A stretch of 46,954 nt of DNA from an uncultured Oscillospiraceae bacterium. GTDB taxonomy: Bacteria > Bacillota > Clostridia > Oscillospirales > Ruminococcaceae. A program made the position numbers and the translations under genes. Numbering within the stretch: position 1 is the stretch's first letter; every line of letters starts with the position of its first letter. The stretch lies in the NCBI GenBank assembly GCA_934446355.1, contig CAKSEC010000017.1, forward strand, positions 1-46,954, in the 5' to 3' direction. Below, one piece after another: positions 8,437-16,892 of the stretch. The notes under the pieces are model-generated. The model saw only the letters and a program-made list of their open reading frames with translations, ran no database searches and was not told the origin of the DNA.

Positions 8437-9396
8437 ATGACGCCCAGACTTATAATAGTAATACCCTGCTATAACGAGCAGGAGGTGCTTCCGATAACCG
8501 CCCCGATGTTCCTTGAAAAGATAAGGTCGCTGTCCGCTGCAGGCAGGATAACCGAGGACAGCCGCATAATGTTCGTTGACGACGGCAGCAAGGACAGAAC
8601 ATGGGAGATAATCACAAAGCTTGCCGAACAGGACGAGCACTACATCGGCATAGCCCAGAGCCGCAACCGGGGACACCAGAACGCTGTTCTCGCAGGGCTG
8701 ATGGAAGCAAAGGATATGTGCGACATCACCATCAGCATAGACTGCGACGGGCAGGACGATATCAACGCCATGGACGGCATGGTGGACGCCTATCACGAGG
8801 GCTGCGAGATAGTGTACGGCGTGCGCTCCAAGCGGGACACGGACACGTTTTTCAAGCGGTTCACCGCAGAGAGCTTCTACAAGCTGCTGAATTCGATGGG
8901 CGCAGAGGTGGTGTACAATCATGCGGATTACCGCCTTATAAGCAGCCGTGCGCTGCAGGAGCTTGCCAAGTTCAAGGAAGTCAACATATTCCTGCGGGGT
9001 ATGGTGCCGCTTGTGGGCTTCAAGAGCACCAGCGTGTACTACGAGCGCAGCGAGCGGGCGGCGGGCAAGTCGCATTACCCGCTTAGCAAAATGCTGGGAC
9101 TTGCTTTCGACGGTATCACGAGCCTTTCAATAAAGCCCATCAAAATGATAATCGCAATGGGCATAATCGTTGCGATAATAAGCTTTATCGGTATAATCTG
9201 GGCGGTGGTCGAGGCGATACTCGGAAAGACTGCTTCGGGCTGGGCGTCCACCACCTGCATTATATGCTTCCTGAGCGGCGTTCAGCTTATCTCGGTCGGC
9301 GTTATAGGCGAGTATATCGGCAAGATATACATGGAGGTAAAGCACAGACCCAGATATATCATCAGCGAAAAAACGTGGGAGAAACACGATAAATAA
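8437..9396 (+). CDS. glycosyltransferase family 2, GtrB/DPM1-like
   Basis: A 319-aa membrane-associated GT2 enzyme of the type that moves a sugar from a nucleotide donor to a polyprenyl phosphate carrier. Visible are the N-terminal IPCYNEQEVL, VDDGSKDRTW near 47-56, the metal-binding DCDGQDD near 105, and the acceptor-side motif KSHYPLSKML. Two C-terminal membrane helices (about 225-250 and 260-285) follow. It stands alone between its own promoter and terminator. The donor sugar and the final glycan (teichoic acid, exopolysaccharide or protein glycan) are unknown. Confidence 0.9.
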   Translation: MTPRLIIVIPCYNEQEVLPITAPMFLEKIRSLSAAGRITEDSRIMFVDDGSKDRTWEIITKLAEQDEHYIGIAQSRNRGHQNAVLAGLMEAKDMCDITISIDCDGQDDINAMDGMVDAYHEGCEIVYGVRSKRDTDTFFKRFTAESFYKLLNSMGAEVVYNHADYRLISSRALQELAKFKEVNIFLRGMVPLVGFKSTSVYYERSERAAGKSHYPLSKMLGLAFDGITSLSIKPIKMIIAMGIIVAIISFIGIIWAVVEAILGKTASGWASTTCIICFLSGVQLISVGVIGEYIGKIYMEVKHRPRYIISEKTWEKHDK

Positions 9397-9401
9397 GTGT
9401 C

Positions 9402-9434
9402 AGCACCGTACCTTTATGCAGGTACGGTGCTTTT
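9402..9434 (+). terminator. terminator of the GT2 gene
   Basis: AGCACCGTACC (9402-9412) pairs with GGTACGGTGCT (9421-9431) around an 8-nt loop and ends in TTTT. Confidence 0.92.
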
Positions 9435-9650
9435 GCAATATTCCGGAAGTCGGGCTGCCGATAATTTCACAAAAAATGATATTCGTGATTATTCACACGT
9501 TTGACTACAATCGCCGAATCGCATTATAACGCCATTTTTGAAGTGCGTTACAGCGTTTTTGTGTATACTATTCATAATTTACCCAAAATCTGGTGAAAAA
9601 AATTAGTAGTTTAGCACAATGAATTTTGCAAAAAATGTCGCAGAAAGCTA

Positions 9651-9679
9651 TTGAACATATTAACGGTTTGTGGTATAAT
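9651..9679 (+). promoter_or_regulatory. sigma-A promoter of the chemoreceptor gene
   Basis: TTGAAC (9651-9656), a 17-bp spacer and TATAAT (9674-9679). The transcript would have a leader of about 100 nt. Confidence 0.85.
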
Positions 9680-9685
9680 AAAAAC

Positions 9686-9780
9686 AAATTGAATCATCGA
9701 TAATGCCCGCCGGCGGTCTGGTTTGTCGGTATTTACTACGAGGTATAGGAGAGCGGCACACGGTGATGATGATTTAAGGA
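9686..9780 (+). promoter_or_regulatory. 5' leader of chemoreceptor, possibly structured
   Basis: The leader starts and ends with complementary heptamers, AATCATC (9692-9698) and GATGATT (9768-9774), enclosing a GC-rich core (CCGCCGGCGG at 9706-9715). The closing arm lies directly before the AAGGAGG ribosome site, so folding could influence translation. It does not show the conserved segments of the c-di-GMP-I riboswitch that I would expect upstream of motility genes. No known class is assigned. Confidence 0.35.
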
Positions 9781-9789
9781 GGTTGAAAC

Positions 9790-11787
9790 ATGAAATCTAT
9801 AGGTGCGAGGATTCTAATTTCGTGTATCCTGACTGTCGGGATATCCCTTTTTGTACTTGGTGGTTTTGCTTGCGTCATGACCTATAGTGCGACCAGCGAG
9901 GTCGCAACGAACAGCTTGTCATCAGTTGCAACGATCGCTTCCGAGCGTGCAGAGTGGGAAATGGCTTCGTATGTTGACATTGTAAAGCAACTTGGTATGT
10001 CAGAGCAGCTTTCCGATCCGAACATATCTATGGACGAGCTGAACAAGCTGCTTGATCAGACTAAAAAACAGTATGGACTTCAGGACGTCATGGTTGTGAA
10101 CTCAGACGGTGCGTGTCTTGACGGAAATAACTACTCCGACAGAGATTATTTCCAGAATGCAATGAAGGGTCAGACAACTATCACAGAGCCTACCGTATCA
10201 AGAGTTACGGGCGAACTTCTTATGATATTTGCCGCTCCTATCTGGCTGAACGGAGAGGCTGACACCACTGTTACCGGCTGCGTTTTCGCAGTGCCCGACC
10301 CTGAGTTCCTCAATGATATCACAAGAAGTATAAAGATCAGCGAGAACTGCAAGGCGTACATAATCGACGACGACGGCGACACAATTGCCGATGTGGACAG
10401 CGATGTTGTTAAGAATGGTCAGAACGTTGAAGAGCTTGCTAAGAGCGATTCCAAGTATGCCGGAGTTGCTGCTATCCACGCAAAGATGAGAGCCGGCGAA
10501 AGCGGCTTAGGCACATATACTCTTGATGGCGTGAGCAAGTATGCTTCATACGCTCCGATCGATGGCACGAACGGCTGGGCGATCTCTGTATATGCTCCCA
10601 CAAGCGACTTCATGGGCGGAACTCAGCGTGCGATATTCCTGACCGTTATTGTGCTGATCATTGCGTGCATAGTATCCACGTTCATCTCCATCAGGCTCGG
10701 CAAAAAGGTCGGCGGCTCTGTAAGAGTATGCACCGAGCGTATCGAGAAGCTTTCTGTCGGCGACCTCACCAGCCCTGTTCCTGAGGTCAAGTCCAACGAC
10801 GAAACAGGCAGACTTGCAGAGGCAACCAAGGTCACTGTTACGACGCTCAACAATATCATCACTGATATCGGACGTATCCTTGAAGCTATGTCTGGCGGCA
10901 ACCTGAACGTACATACGACGCAGAACGAGCACTATTATGTCGGCGACTGCAGCCAGCTGCTCAAGTTCATGCGTGACATCAACCACAGACTCAGCAGAAC
11001 TATGGCGAACATCAGGACCTCTGCCGATCAGGTGGCAGCGGGCTCCGATCAGGTATCCGCAGGCGCACAGGCACTTTCTCAGGGCGCTACAGAGCAGGCT
11101 TCCTCTGTTGAGGAACTTGCAGCTACCATCAGCGTCGTATCCGATATGATACGCCAGAATGCAGAGGATTCAGAACAAGCTACCGCCAAGACCAACGAAG
11201 CGGGCGAGAAGATCGTACAGGCTTCCAACAAGATGGACAGCCTTATCGCAGCAATGAACGAGATAAGCACATCTTCCGACGAAACCAAGAAGATAATCAA
11301 GACTATCGAAGATATCGCATTCCAGACCAACATACTCGCGCTCAATGCGGCTATTGAGGCGGCAAGAGCCGGTGAAGCAGGCAAGGGCTTCGCAGTTGTT
11401 GCCGACGAGGTAAGAAATCTGGCTGCGAAGTCTGCCGAGGCAGCTCAGAACACTACCGTGATGATCGAGGGCACAGTATCCGCTATCGAAAACGGAAACA
11501 ACCTTGTGAACGAGGCTGCGCAGATGATGGACGACGTTATGCACTCCGCTTCACAGGCTACAGACCTCACCAACAAGATATCCGATTCCACCAAGGAAGC
11601 GGCAGACTCCATCAAGCAGATATCCGTTGGTATCGAGCAGATATCCAATGTCGTTCAGACGAACTCCGCAACTGCAGAGGAATCTGCAGCGGCTTCCGAG
11701 GAGCTTTCCGCTCAGGCTACCACGCTCAACGAACTTGTGGGTTCGTTCACGCTGCGTGACAAGGACGCTGCTAGCATAGAACTTTAA
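9790..11787 (+). CDS. methyl-accepting chemotaxis protein with Cache sensor
   Basis: A 665-aa transmembrane chemoreceptor that controls CheA. TM1 is at about 7-30, an extracellular dCache-like ligand domain at about 35-275 (NSDGACLDGNNYSDRDYF, YIIDDDGDTIAD), TM2 at about 278-300, and HAMP at about 301-355. A long coiled coil follows, with the invariant hairpin tip EDIAFQTNILALNAAIEAAR and FAVVADEVRNLA. A strong AAGGAGG precedes the ATG. The ligand is unknown; dCache domains often bind amino acids or amines. It is monocistronic, between its own promoter and a strong terminator. Its presence suggests a motile or formerly motile organism. Confidence 0.96.
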   Translation: MKSIGARILISCILTVGISLFVLGGFACVMTYSATSEVATNSLSSVATIASERAEWEMASYVDIVKQLGMSEQLSDPNISMDELNKLLDQTKKQYGLQDVMVVNSDGACLDGNNYSDRDYFQNAMKGQTTITEPTVSRVTGELLMIFAAPIWLNGEADTTVTGCVFAVPDPEFLNDITRSIKISENCKAYIIDDDGDTIADVDSDVVKNGQNVEELAKSDSKYAGVAAIHAKMRAGESGLGTYTLDGVSKYASYAPIDGTNGWAISVYAPTSDFMGGTQRAIFLTVIVLIIACIVSTFISIRLGKKVGGSVRVCTERIEKLSVGDLTSPVPEVKSNDETGRLAEATKVTVTTLNNIITDIGRILEAMSGGNLNVHTTQNEHYYVGDCSQLLKFMRDINHRLSRTMANIRTSADQVAAGSDQVSAGAQALSQGATEQASSVEELAATISVVSDMIRQNAEDSEQATAKTNEAGEKIVQASNKMDSLIAAMNEISTSSDETKKIIKTIEDIAFQTNILALNAAIEAARAGEAGKGFAVVADEVRNLAAKSAEAAQNTTVMIEGTVSAIENGNNLVNEAAQMMDDVMHSASQATDLTNKISDSTKEAADSIKQISVGIEQISNVVQTNSATAEESAAASEELSAQATTLNELVGSFTLRDKDAASIEL

Positions 11788-11806
11788 CTGATAGTACATA
11801 TTGTTG

Positions 11807-11839
11807 CAGGACTGGGGCTCGCCCCAGTCCTGTTTTTTT
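11807..11839 (+). terminator. terminator of the chemoreceptor gene
   Basis: CAGGACTGGGG (11807-11817) pairs with CCCCAGTCCTG (11822-11832) around a 4-nt loop, followed by seven T residues. Confidence 0.95.
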
Positions 11840-11877
11840 CTGCTGCATTGCCAAATGCTGATTTTTTGGAAAATCAC

Positions 11878-11906
11878 TTGAATTTCTCGCCCTATACTGG
11901 TATAAT
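11878..11906 (+). promoter_or_regulatory. promoter of the cdaA-whiA gene run
   Basis: TTGAAT (11878-11883), a 17-bp spacer and TATAAT (11901-11906). Transcription would begin near 11913, which argues against the ATG at 11915 being the start codon. Confidence 0.75.
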
Positions 11907-11953
11907 AAATATGTATGAATATAAGACTGTCAGCCGCAGTCATGAAATGGGGA

Positions 11954-12859
11954 ATGAACTTGGATTTTTTAAGCTACATATCCGATATAATGAACAATCT
12001 TTTGCGCGTCATTATGTCGATAACCGTGTTTGATGTAATAGATATCCTGCTGCTTGCGGTGCTCATCTGCGTGGTAATAAAATTTATGCAGGACACGCGT
12101 GCAGAGCAGCTGCTGAAAGGTATCCTCATACTTGTGGTGCTGTTCCTTGTGGTTCAGGCGTGCCAGCTGAAGGTAATGAGTTTCCTGTTCCAGAACTTCT
12201 TCCAAGTGGGCTTGCTGGCTGTCGTCATTGTTTTTCAGCCGGAGCTTCGCCGTATGCTCGAAAAGGTCGGCACGGCAAAGGTGCCGAATATCGTGCAGTC
12301 ATTTGACACAGGAGAAGCAGGCGCGGCGCAGGCTCGTGAAAGGGCTATACAGGGTATCGCAGACGCCTGTGAAAGGCTGAGCCGCACTAGGACCGGCGCA
12401 CTTATCGTTATCGAGCGTCAGACGAAGCTTGGCAATATAATCGAGCAGTCCACAGTGATAAATTCCGAGCCGTCGCCTGAACTTTTCTGCAACCTTTTCT
12501 ACAACAAGGCACCGCTTCACGACGGCGCAGTGATAATCCGCAACAACCGTATATATGCAGCAGGCTGCTTCCTGCCGATAACCAACAAGGGACAGTATGT
12601 TGACGCAGACCTCGGTTCAAGACACCGTGCGGCGCTTGGTATGTCGGAAAACTCAGATGCCCTTGTTATCGTGGTATCAGAGGAAACAGGAATAATCTCA
12701 GTTGCAAAGGCAGGTCAGCTCACACGGTTCGACACTGAATACAATCCCAAAGAGGCGCTTATAAATATCCTCAGGGACGAAATGCCTGACGTCACCAAGA
12801 ACAAGACAAGGCGCAGAACAAGAAGAACACGCACTGACGACGGTGCGCAAGAGGACTAA
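11954..12859 (+). CDS. cdaA: diadenylate cyclase CdaA
   Basis: A membrane-bound enzyme that condenses two ATP into cyclic di-AMP, the second messenger for potassium and osmotic balance and cell-wall homeostasis. About three N-terminal membrane helices are followed by the DisA_N catalytic domain with LLKGI, LHDGAVIIR (DGA motif) and SRHRAALG (RHR motif). The C-terminus is unusually basic (KNKTRRRTRRTRT). The start is uncertain: in-frame ATGs occur at 11915, 11942 and 11954, none with a good ribosome site. 11954 gives 301 aa and is favoured because the promoter predicts a transcript start near 11913. cdaR follows 9 nt later. Confidence 0.93.
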   Translation: MNLDFLSYISDIMNNLLRVIMSITVFDVIDILLLAVLICVVIKFMQDTRAEQLLKGILILVVLFLVVQACQLKVMSFLFQNFFQVGLLAVVIVFQPELRRMLEKVGTAKVPNIVQSFDTGEAGAAQARERAIQGIADACERLSRTRTGALIVIERQTKLGNIIEQSTVINSEPSPELFCNLFYNKAPLHDGAVIIRNNRIYAAGCFLPITNKGQYVDADLGSRHRAALGMSENSDALVIVVSEETGIISVAKAGQLTRFDTEYNPKEALINILRDEMPDVTKNKTRRRTRRTRTDDGAQED

Positions 12860-12868
12860 GGAGGCAGC

Positions 12869-14236
12869 ATGGGCAGCGAAATAAAGAACAGCGAGCCGAA
12901 AAAGAAAAGCTTTCCGGATATAGTAAAGGGGCTTGGCTCGGCATTCAGACACAATGTAAAGACCATAGTGCTGAGCCTTATCGTTGCGGTCATTGTGTGG
13001 TTCGTGGTATCCGTTCAGGTATTCCCGACGATAGAAACCAGCATTTCCGGCATACCGATACTGGCGCAGCCGACCGAATATATGCTTAACCACGATCTGG
13101 AGATAACCGGCAGCTATGCGGCGGCAGATATAAAGCTGGACGACGGCAAGAAATACGAACTGAACGTCGGCACGACAGACATACGTATCGAGGGCAAGAG
13201 GTACGATATATCTGACCTGCGTGCGGAGGATTTTTACGCGGAACTCGACCTTTCAACGGTTAGGTCAGCGGGTACGTTCACCGTGCCGGTGAGCATTTTC
13301 AGCAGGACAGGCGTGGACTACAACCTGCTGGAAACCTCGCAGCTTGCGGTGACGCTGGTGGTTGACGAGATAATCACCCGTGAATACCCGATAACCGCAT
13401 ATGCGCCGGACATCACGCTTCCCGACGGATATTACGTGGACGAAGTGACCGCTTCTCCCGCAACGGTGACCATAACCGGTTCGTCGTCTGTCCTCGACAA
13501 GATAAGCAGGGTAGAGGCAAAGGCAACGTTTGACGGCGAAATAAAGGAGAGCCACGAGGTGCAGACCGAACTTGCGGTCTACACGGCGAGCGGCTCACGC
13601 CTTGTCAACGACGACATCAAGATGAGCGCAGACAGCGTACTGGTCAATATCCCGATATATATGCAGAAAGAACTGCCGCTCACATTCTCGTTCACGGGTA
13701 TCCCGCAGTATTTCGACATAAACAGCCTTGGATATGATATCCAGCCGTCCTCGATAATGGTGGCTGCACCGGACGACAGCATAAGCAATCTCAGTGAACT
13801 GAATGTCGGCACGATAAATATTGCGGACATCAGGCTCAATCAGACCACATCGACCATACCGATAACGCTTCCCGACGGCTACAAGAACCTTTCGGGCAAC
13901 AACAGCGCACGGATAACGTGGGATATCGCAGACTACGGCAAGCTGGACTTCCAGGCTACGCATATCGCTGCGGTCAATATTCCGGACAATATGGAAGTGG
14001 ACATCATCACTCAGGTGCTGACGCTCAGTGCGATAGGTCCGTCTGAGCAGCTGAGCACGCTGACCTCCGACAGCTTCTATATCGTTGCGAACCTGCTCGG
14101 CGTGTCGCTGCATGACGGCTCGCAGGACGTGCCTGTAAGCGTCATGATAACCAGTTCCGGCAGCCAGAAGTGCTGGGTTCTCGGCACGTATAAGATAACC
14201 GTCAGCGCACGAACGCTGACCAACAACGAGGGATAA
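12869..14236 (+). CDS. cdaR: YbbR-domain CdaA regulator CdaR
   Basis: A 455-aa membrane-anchored protein that binds CdaA and modulates c-di-AMP synthesis. One N-terminal membrane helix (about 34-55) follows a basic cytoplasmic stretch. The outside part is a string of about four YbbR-type beta domains (repeated patterns such as YPITAYAPDITLPDGYYVDEV, SVLVNIPIYMQ and STIPITLPDGYKNLSG). AAGGAGG precedes the ATG. In most Firmicutes the third gene of this operon is glmM; here an FAD-dependent oxidoreductase follows instead, starting at the very next base after the stop. Confidence 0.9.
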   Translation: MGSEIKNSEPKKKSFPDIVKGLGSAFRHNVKTIVLSLIVAVIVWFVVSVQVFPTIETSISGIPILAQPTEYMLNHDLEITGSYAAADIKLDDGKKYELNVGTTDIRIEGKRYDISDLRAEDFYAELDLSTVRSAGTFTVPVSIFSRTGVDYNLLETSQLAVTLVVDEIITREYPITAYAPDITLPDGYYVDEVTASPATVTITGSSSVLDKISRVEAKATFDGEIKESHEVQTELAVYTASGSRLVNDDIKMSADSVLVNIPIYMQKELPLTFSFTGIPQYFDINSLGYDIQPSSIMVAAPDDSISNLSELNVGTINIADIRLNQTTSTIPITLPDGYKNLSGNNSARITWDIADYGKLDFQATHIAAVNIPDNMEVDIITQVLTLSAIGPSEQLSTLTSDSFYIVANLLGVSLHDGSQDVPVSVMITSSGSQKCWVLGTYKITVSARTLTNNEG

Positions 14237-15826
14237 ATGGCACTCATCGTATCACAGATAAAAACGACACTTGACGAAGCAAAGGACAACGCCGTAGCAA
14301 AGGCGTTGTCCCTGCTTTGCATTAAAAGGCAGCAGCTTGAAGAAGCACGGCTGTACAAATCCTCGGTGGACGCACGCCGTGACATATGCTTTGTGAATTC
14401 GGTCTACATCAGGCTGAAAGACGCTGCGCTTGAGCTAAAGCTAGCCGAGAAGCACCCTAACGTCCGCCTTTACGAGGCGGGAGAACTTAGCTTCACTTTC
14501 GGCACTCAGAAGCCGGACGGCGAAATCTATATTGCGGGCTTCGGTCCGGCGGGAATGTTCTGCGCCCTTACGCTGTGCGAGTTCGGCTACAGACCGGTGG
14601 TACTTGAGCGGGGAGCGGACATGGACAGCCGCATTAAAGCGGTGGAGGGCTTCTGGAGCGGCGGTGCGCTCGACCGCGCGGCGAATGTTCAGTTCGGCGA
14701 AGGCGGCGCAGGCACATTCTCGGACGGAAAACTCACCACCCGCATAAACGACCCGCTTTGCTCACGTGTGCTGGAGAGATTTACGCAGTTCGGCGCACCT
14801 GAGGATATACTTACACAGGCGAAGCCGCACATCGGCACGGACCGCCTGCGCGGAGTGGTGAAGAATCTGCGGCAGCGCATAACAGAACTTGGCGGAGAGG
14901 TCAGGTTCCTGTCGGCTGTGGAGGGCGTAACGCTGCGCTCAGGCAGGGTCGAAAGTATCAGAGTGAACGGCGGCGAAATTCGCTGCGGTGCTCTGGCGCT
15001 TGCTGTGGGGCATTCTGCGCACGATACGTTCAGAATGCTGCTTGAAAGCGGCGCAGGGCTTGTCCCGAAGCCGTTTTCGGTCGGTGCGAGGATAGAACAT
15101 CTGCAGTCCGATATAGACAATGCGCTGTACGGGAAATATGCGGGGCATCCTGCGCTTCCGCCGGCGGAATATCAGCTTTCCTACCACGAGGGCGGCAGGG
15201 GAGTATATACGTTTTGTATGTGTCCGGGAGGGTATGTCGTGGCTTCTGCGAGCGAAACGGGCACGATAGTCACCAACGGCATGAGTTACTACGACCGTGC
15301 GGGAGCGAACGCCAACAGCGCAGTTCTGGTGTCGGTGAGCCCTGAGGACATGGGCGGCGGCGCACTGTGCGGCGCGGAATTTATTCAGCGGCTGGAACAG
15401 CAGGCGTATCAGCTTGGCGGGAACAGCGGCAAAGCGCCAGCTTCGCTGACGAGGGAGTTTATTTCCGGCAGCGGCGGGCTTACTCTCGGCAGGGTAACGC
15501 CGACCTATTCCTGCGGAGTGGAGCAGGCTGACCTTGGACGGCTGTTTCCGGAGTTCATCAGCACGCCGCTGCGCAACGGTCTGAGGTATTTCGACCGCAG
15601 GATAAAGGGCTTCTCTGACAGCGACAGTATTCTCACTGCGATAGAAACACGCAGCAGTTCGCCCGTGCGCTTACCGAGGAACGAAGCGGGATATGCGGAA
15701 TGCGCCGATAATCTGTACCCGTGCGGCGAGGGCTGCGGCTATGCGGGCGGTATAATGTCCGCAGCCGTTGACGGTATACGCACTGCAGTCAGGATAATGG
15801 AGAGATATGCGCCGCCCGCTGAATAA
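14237..15826 (+). CDS. FAD-dependent oxidoreductase, COG2509-like
   Basis: A 529-aa flavoprotein. A small N-terminal domain (about 1-95, with KALSLLCIKRQQLEEARLYK and DARRDICFVNSVY) precedes the FAD-binding Rossmann motif GFGPAG at about 100 and the ribose-binding ERG. Further motifs are GEGGAGTFSDGKLTTRI and the C-terminal CGEGCGYAGGIMSAAVDGI. This matches the uncharacterised FAD-dependent dehydrogenases of COG2509; the substrate is unknown. It starts at the base after the cdaR stop codon without a clear ribosome site of its own, so translational coupling is likely. Confidence 0.85.
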   Translation: MALIVSQIKTTLDEAKDNAVAKALSLLCIKRQQLEEARLYKSSVDARRDICFVNSVYIRLKDAALELKLAEKHPNVRLYEAGELSFTFGTQKPDGEIYIAGFGPAGMFCALTLCEFGYRPVVLERGADMDSRIKAVEGFWSGGALDRAANVQFGEGGAGTFSDGKLTTRINDPLCSRVLERFTQFGAPEDILTQAKPHIGTDRLRGVVKNLRQRITELGGEVRFLSAVEGVTLRSGRVESIRVNGGEIRCGALALAVGHSAHDTFRMLLESGAGLVPKPFSVGARIEHLQSDIDNALYGKYAGHPALPPAEYQLSYHEGGRGVYTFCMCPGGYVVASASETGTIVTNGMSYYDRAGANANSAVLVSVSPEDMGGGALCGAEFIQRLEQQAYQLGGNSGKAPASLTREFISGSGGLTLGRVTPTYSCGVEQADLGRLFPEFISTPLRNGLRYFDRRIKGFSDSDSILTAIETRSSSPVRLPRNEAGYAECADNLYPCGEGCGYAGGIMSAAVDGIRTAVRIMERYAPPAE

Positions 15827-15876
15827 TCACGGCTGGTTCACCGCACAATAACCCCATAAGTAGAGGGGGCATTGTG

Positions 15877-16311
15877 ATGGAGCGAGATGGAATGCTGCTG
15901 GTGACCGGCTGTGAATGCGCCGGTCTGCCTGAGGGCGTACCGGTGATATATGCGGACAGGCTGCGGCTGGTGGACTGTCCGGAATGCGTGGTGATGGTCG
16001 GCGAGAATGCCGAGATACCGCAGGTGCGCAGCGCACTGGGCGTAGTGGTGAGCGGCGAGGGCGGCGGAGCGTTCCCCGCTGAGCGGCTGAGCGGCATTCA
16101 GGTGATAACCTGCGGCCGCTGCGGCAAGAATACCATCTGTATCACCTCGGACGACGGCGACACTGTAACGCTTGCGCTGAACCGTACAGTAACCACGCTG
16201 TCCGGCATATGCGAGCCGATGGAACTGCCGGTAAAGCGGCAGCCCGATTTTCAGGAATATCCCTGCATGGCGGCTTTTGCGGCGGCTATACTTCTGGGCA
16301 GGGTGGAATAA
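15877..16311 (+). CDS. hypothetical protein, 144 aa
   Basis: A protein of unknown function with two short cysteine-containing motifs (CECAG near 13, CGRCGKNTICITSDD near 88). The second looks like a small knuckle but lacks a complete zinc ribbon. The second half resembles a beta-rich segment (VTLALNRTVTTLSGICEP). The ATG at 15877 is preferred over the GTG at 15874 because AGAGGGGG (15862-15869) is better spaced. It lies 50 nt after the FAD enzyme and 22 nt before a phosphodiesterase in the same orientation. Confidence 0.65.
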   Translation: MERDGMLLVTGCECAGLPEGVPVIYADRLRLVDCPECVVMVGENAEIPQVRSALGVVVSGEGGGAFPAERLSGIQVITCGRCGKNTICITSDDGDTVTLALNRTVTTLSGICEPMELPVKRQPDFQEYPCMAAFAAAILLGRVE

Positions 16312-16333
16312 ACCTTGGAGGTCATTTGTAGTT

Positions 16334-16879
16334 ATGAAATTGATGTTTGCTTCGGATATACACGGCTCTGCGCTGTTCTGTGAAAGAATGCTTGAAGCTT
16401 ACCGCAGGGAGGGTGCGCAGAAGCTCTGTCTGCTTGGAGATATACTCTACCACGGTCCGAGAAACGACCTGCCTGAGGGTCACGACCCCAAGCGGGTCAT
16501 TGCGCTGCTGAATCCGTTGAAGCGTGATATCCTCTGCGTCAGGGGAAACTGCGACACGGAGGTCGACCAGATGGTGCTTGAATTTCCCGTGCTTTCCGAT
16601 CAGGCGCTGATATTCGAGCAGGGACGCTGCTTCTTTCTGTCCCACGGACATCACCACTCGCCCGAAAGCCTGCCGCCGCTGAATCCCGGCGACGTGCTTA
16701 TAAACGGACATACACATATCTACAAAGCGGAATGCGTGGACGGAATACACTGCCTGAACGATGGGTCAGTGTCGCTGCCAAAGGGCGGCAATCCTCGCAG
16801 CTACATGGTCTATGAGGACGGTCTGTTCACGATAAAGGAGCTTGAAAGCGGGAAAACGCTGCTGGAATACGCCCTGTGA
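16334..16879 (+). CDS. YfcE-type metallophosphodiesterase
   Basis: A 181-aa calcineurin-like phosphodiesterase of the YfcE/MJ0936 type. All metal-binding motifs are present: ASDIHG (D8, H10), LLGDILYHGPRN, RGNCD, SHGHH and INGHTH. Such enzymes hydrolyse phosphodiester bonds in vitro; the cellular substrate is unclear. The ATG at 16334 follows GGAGG at 16317 with a rather long 12-nt spacer; an in-frame upstream start would overlap the previous gene. whiA begins 13 nt after the stop. Confidence 0.88.
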   Translation: MKLMFASDIHGSALFCERMLEAYRREGAQKLCLLGDILYHGPRNDLPEGHDPKRVIALLNPLKRDILCVRGNCDTEVDQMVLEFPVLSDQALIFEQGRCFFLSHGHHHSPESLPPLNPGDVLINGHTHIYKAECVDGIHCLNDGSVSLPKGGNPRSYMVYEDGLFTIKELESGKTLLEYAL

Positions 16880-16892
16880 CATGGAGGGGAAT

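Noticed and set aside
8022..8440. Short frames in the solute-binding/GT2 gap
   Set aside because: AT-rich, no ribosome sites, and they overlap the two promoters.
8431..9075. Long reverse-strand frames over G+C-rich genes (for example opposite the GT2, metG and Amt genes)
   Set aside because: They lack ribosome sites, encode low-complexity proteins rich in His/Arg/Cys, and lie opposite genes with clear family motifs.
9686..9789. c-di-GMP-I riboswitch in the chemoreceptor leader
   Set aside because: The conserved helix and tetraloop-receptor segments are not visible; only a generic closing stem is.
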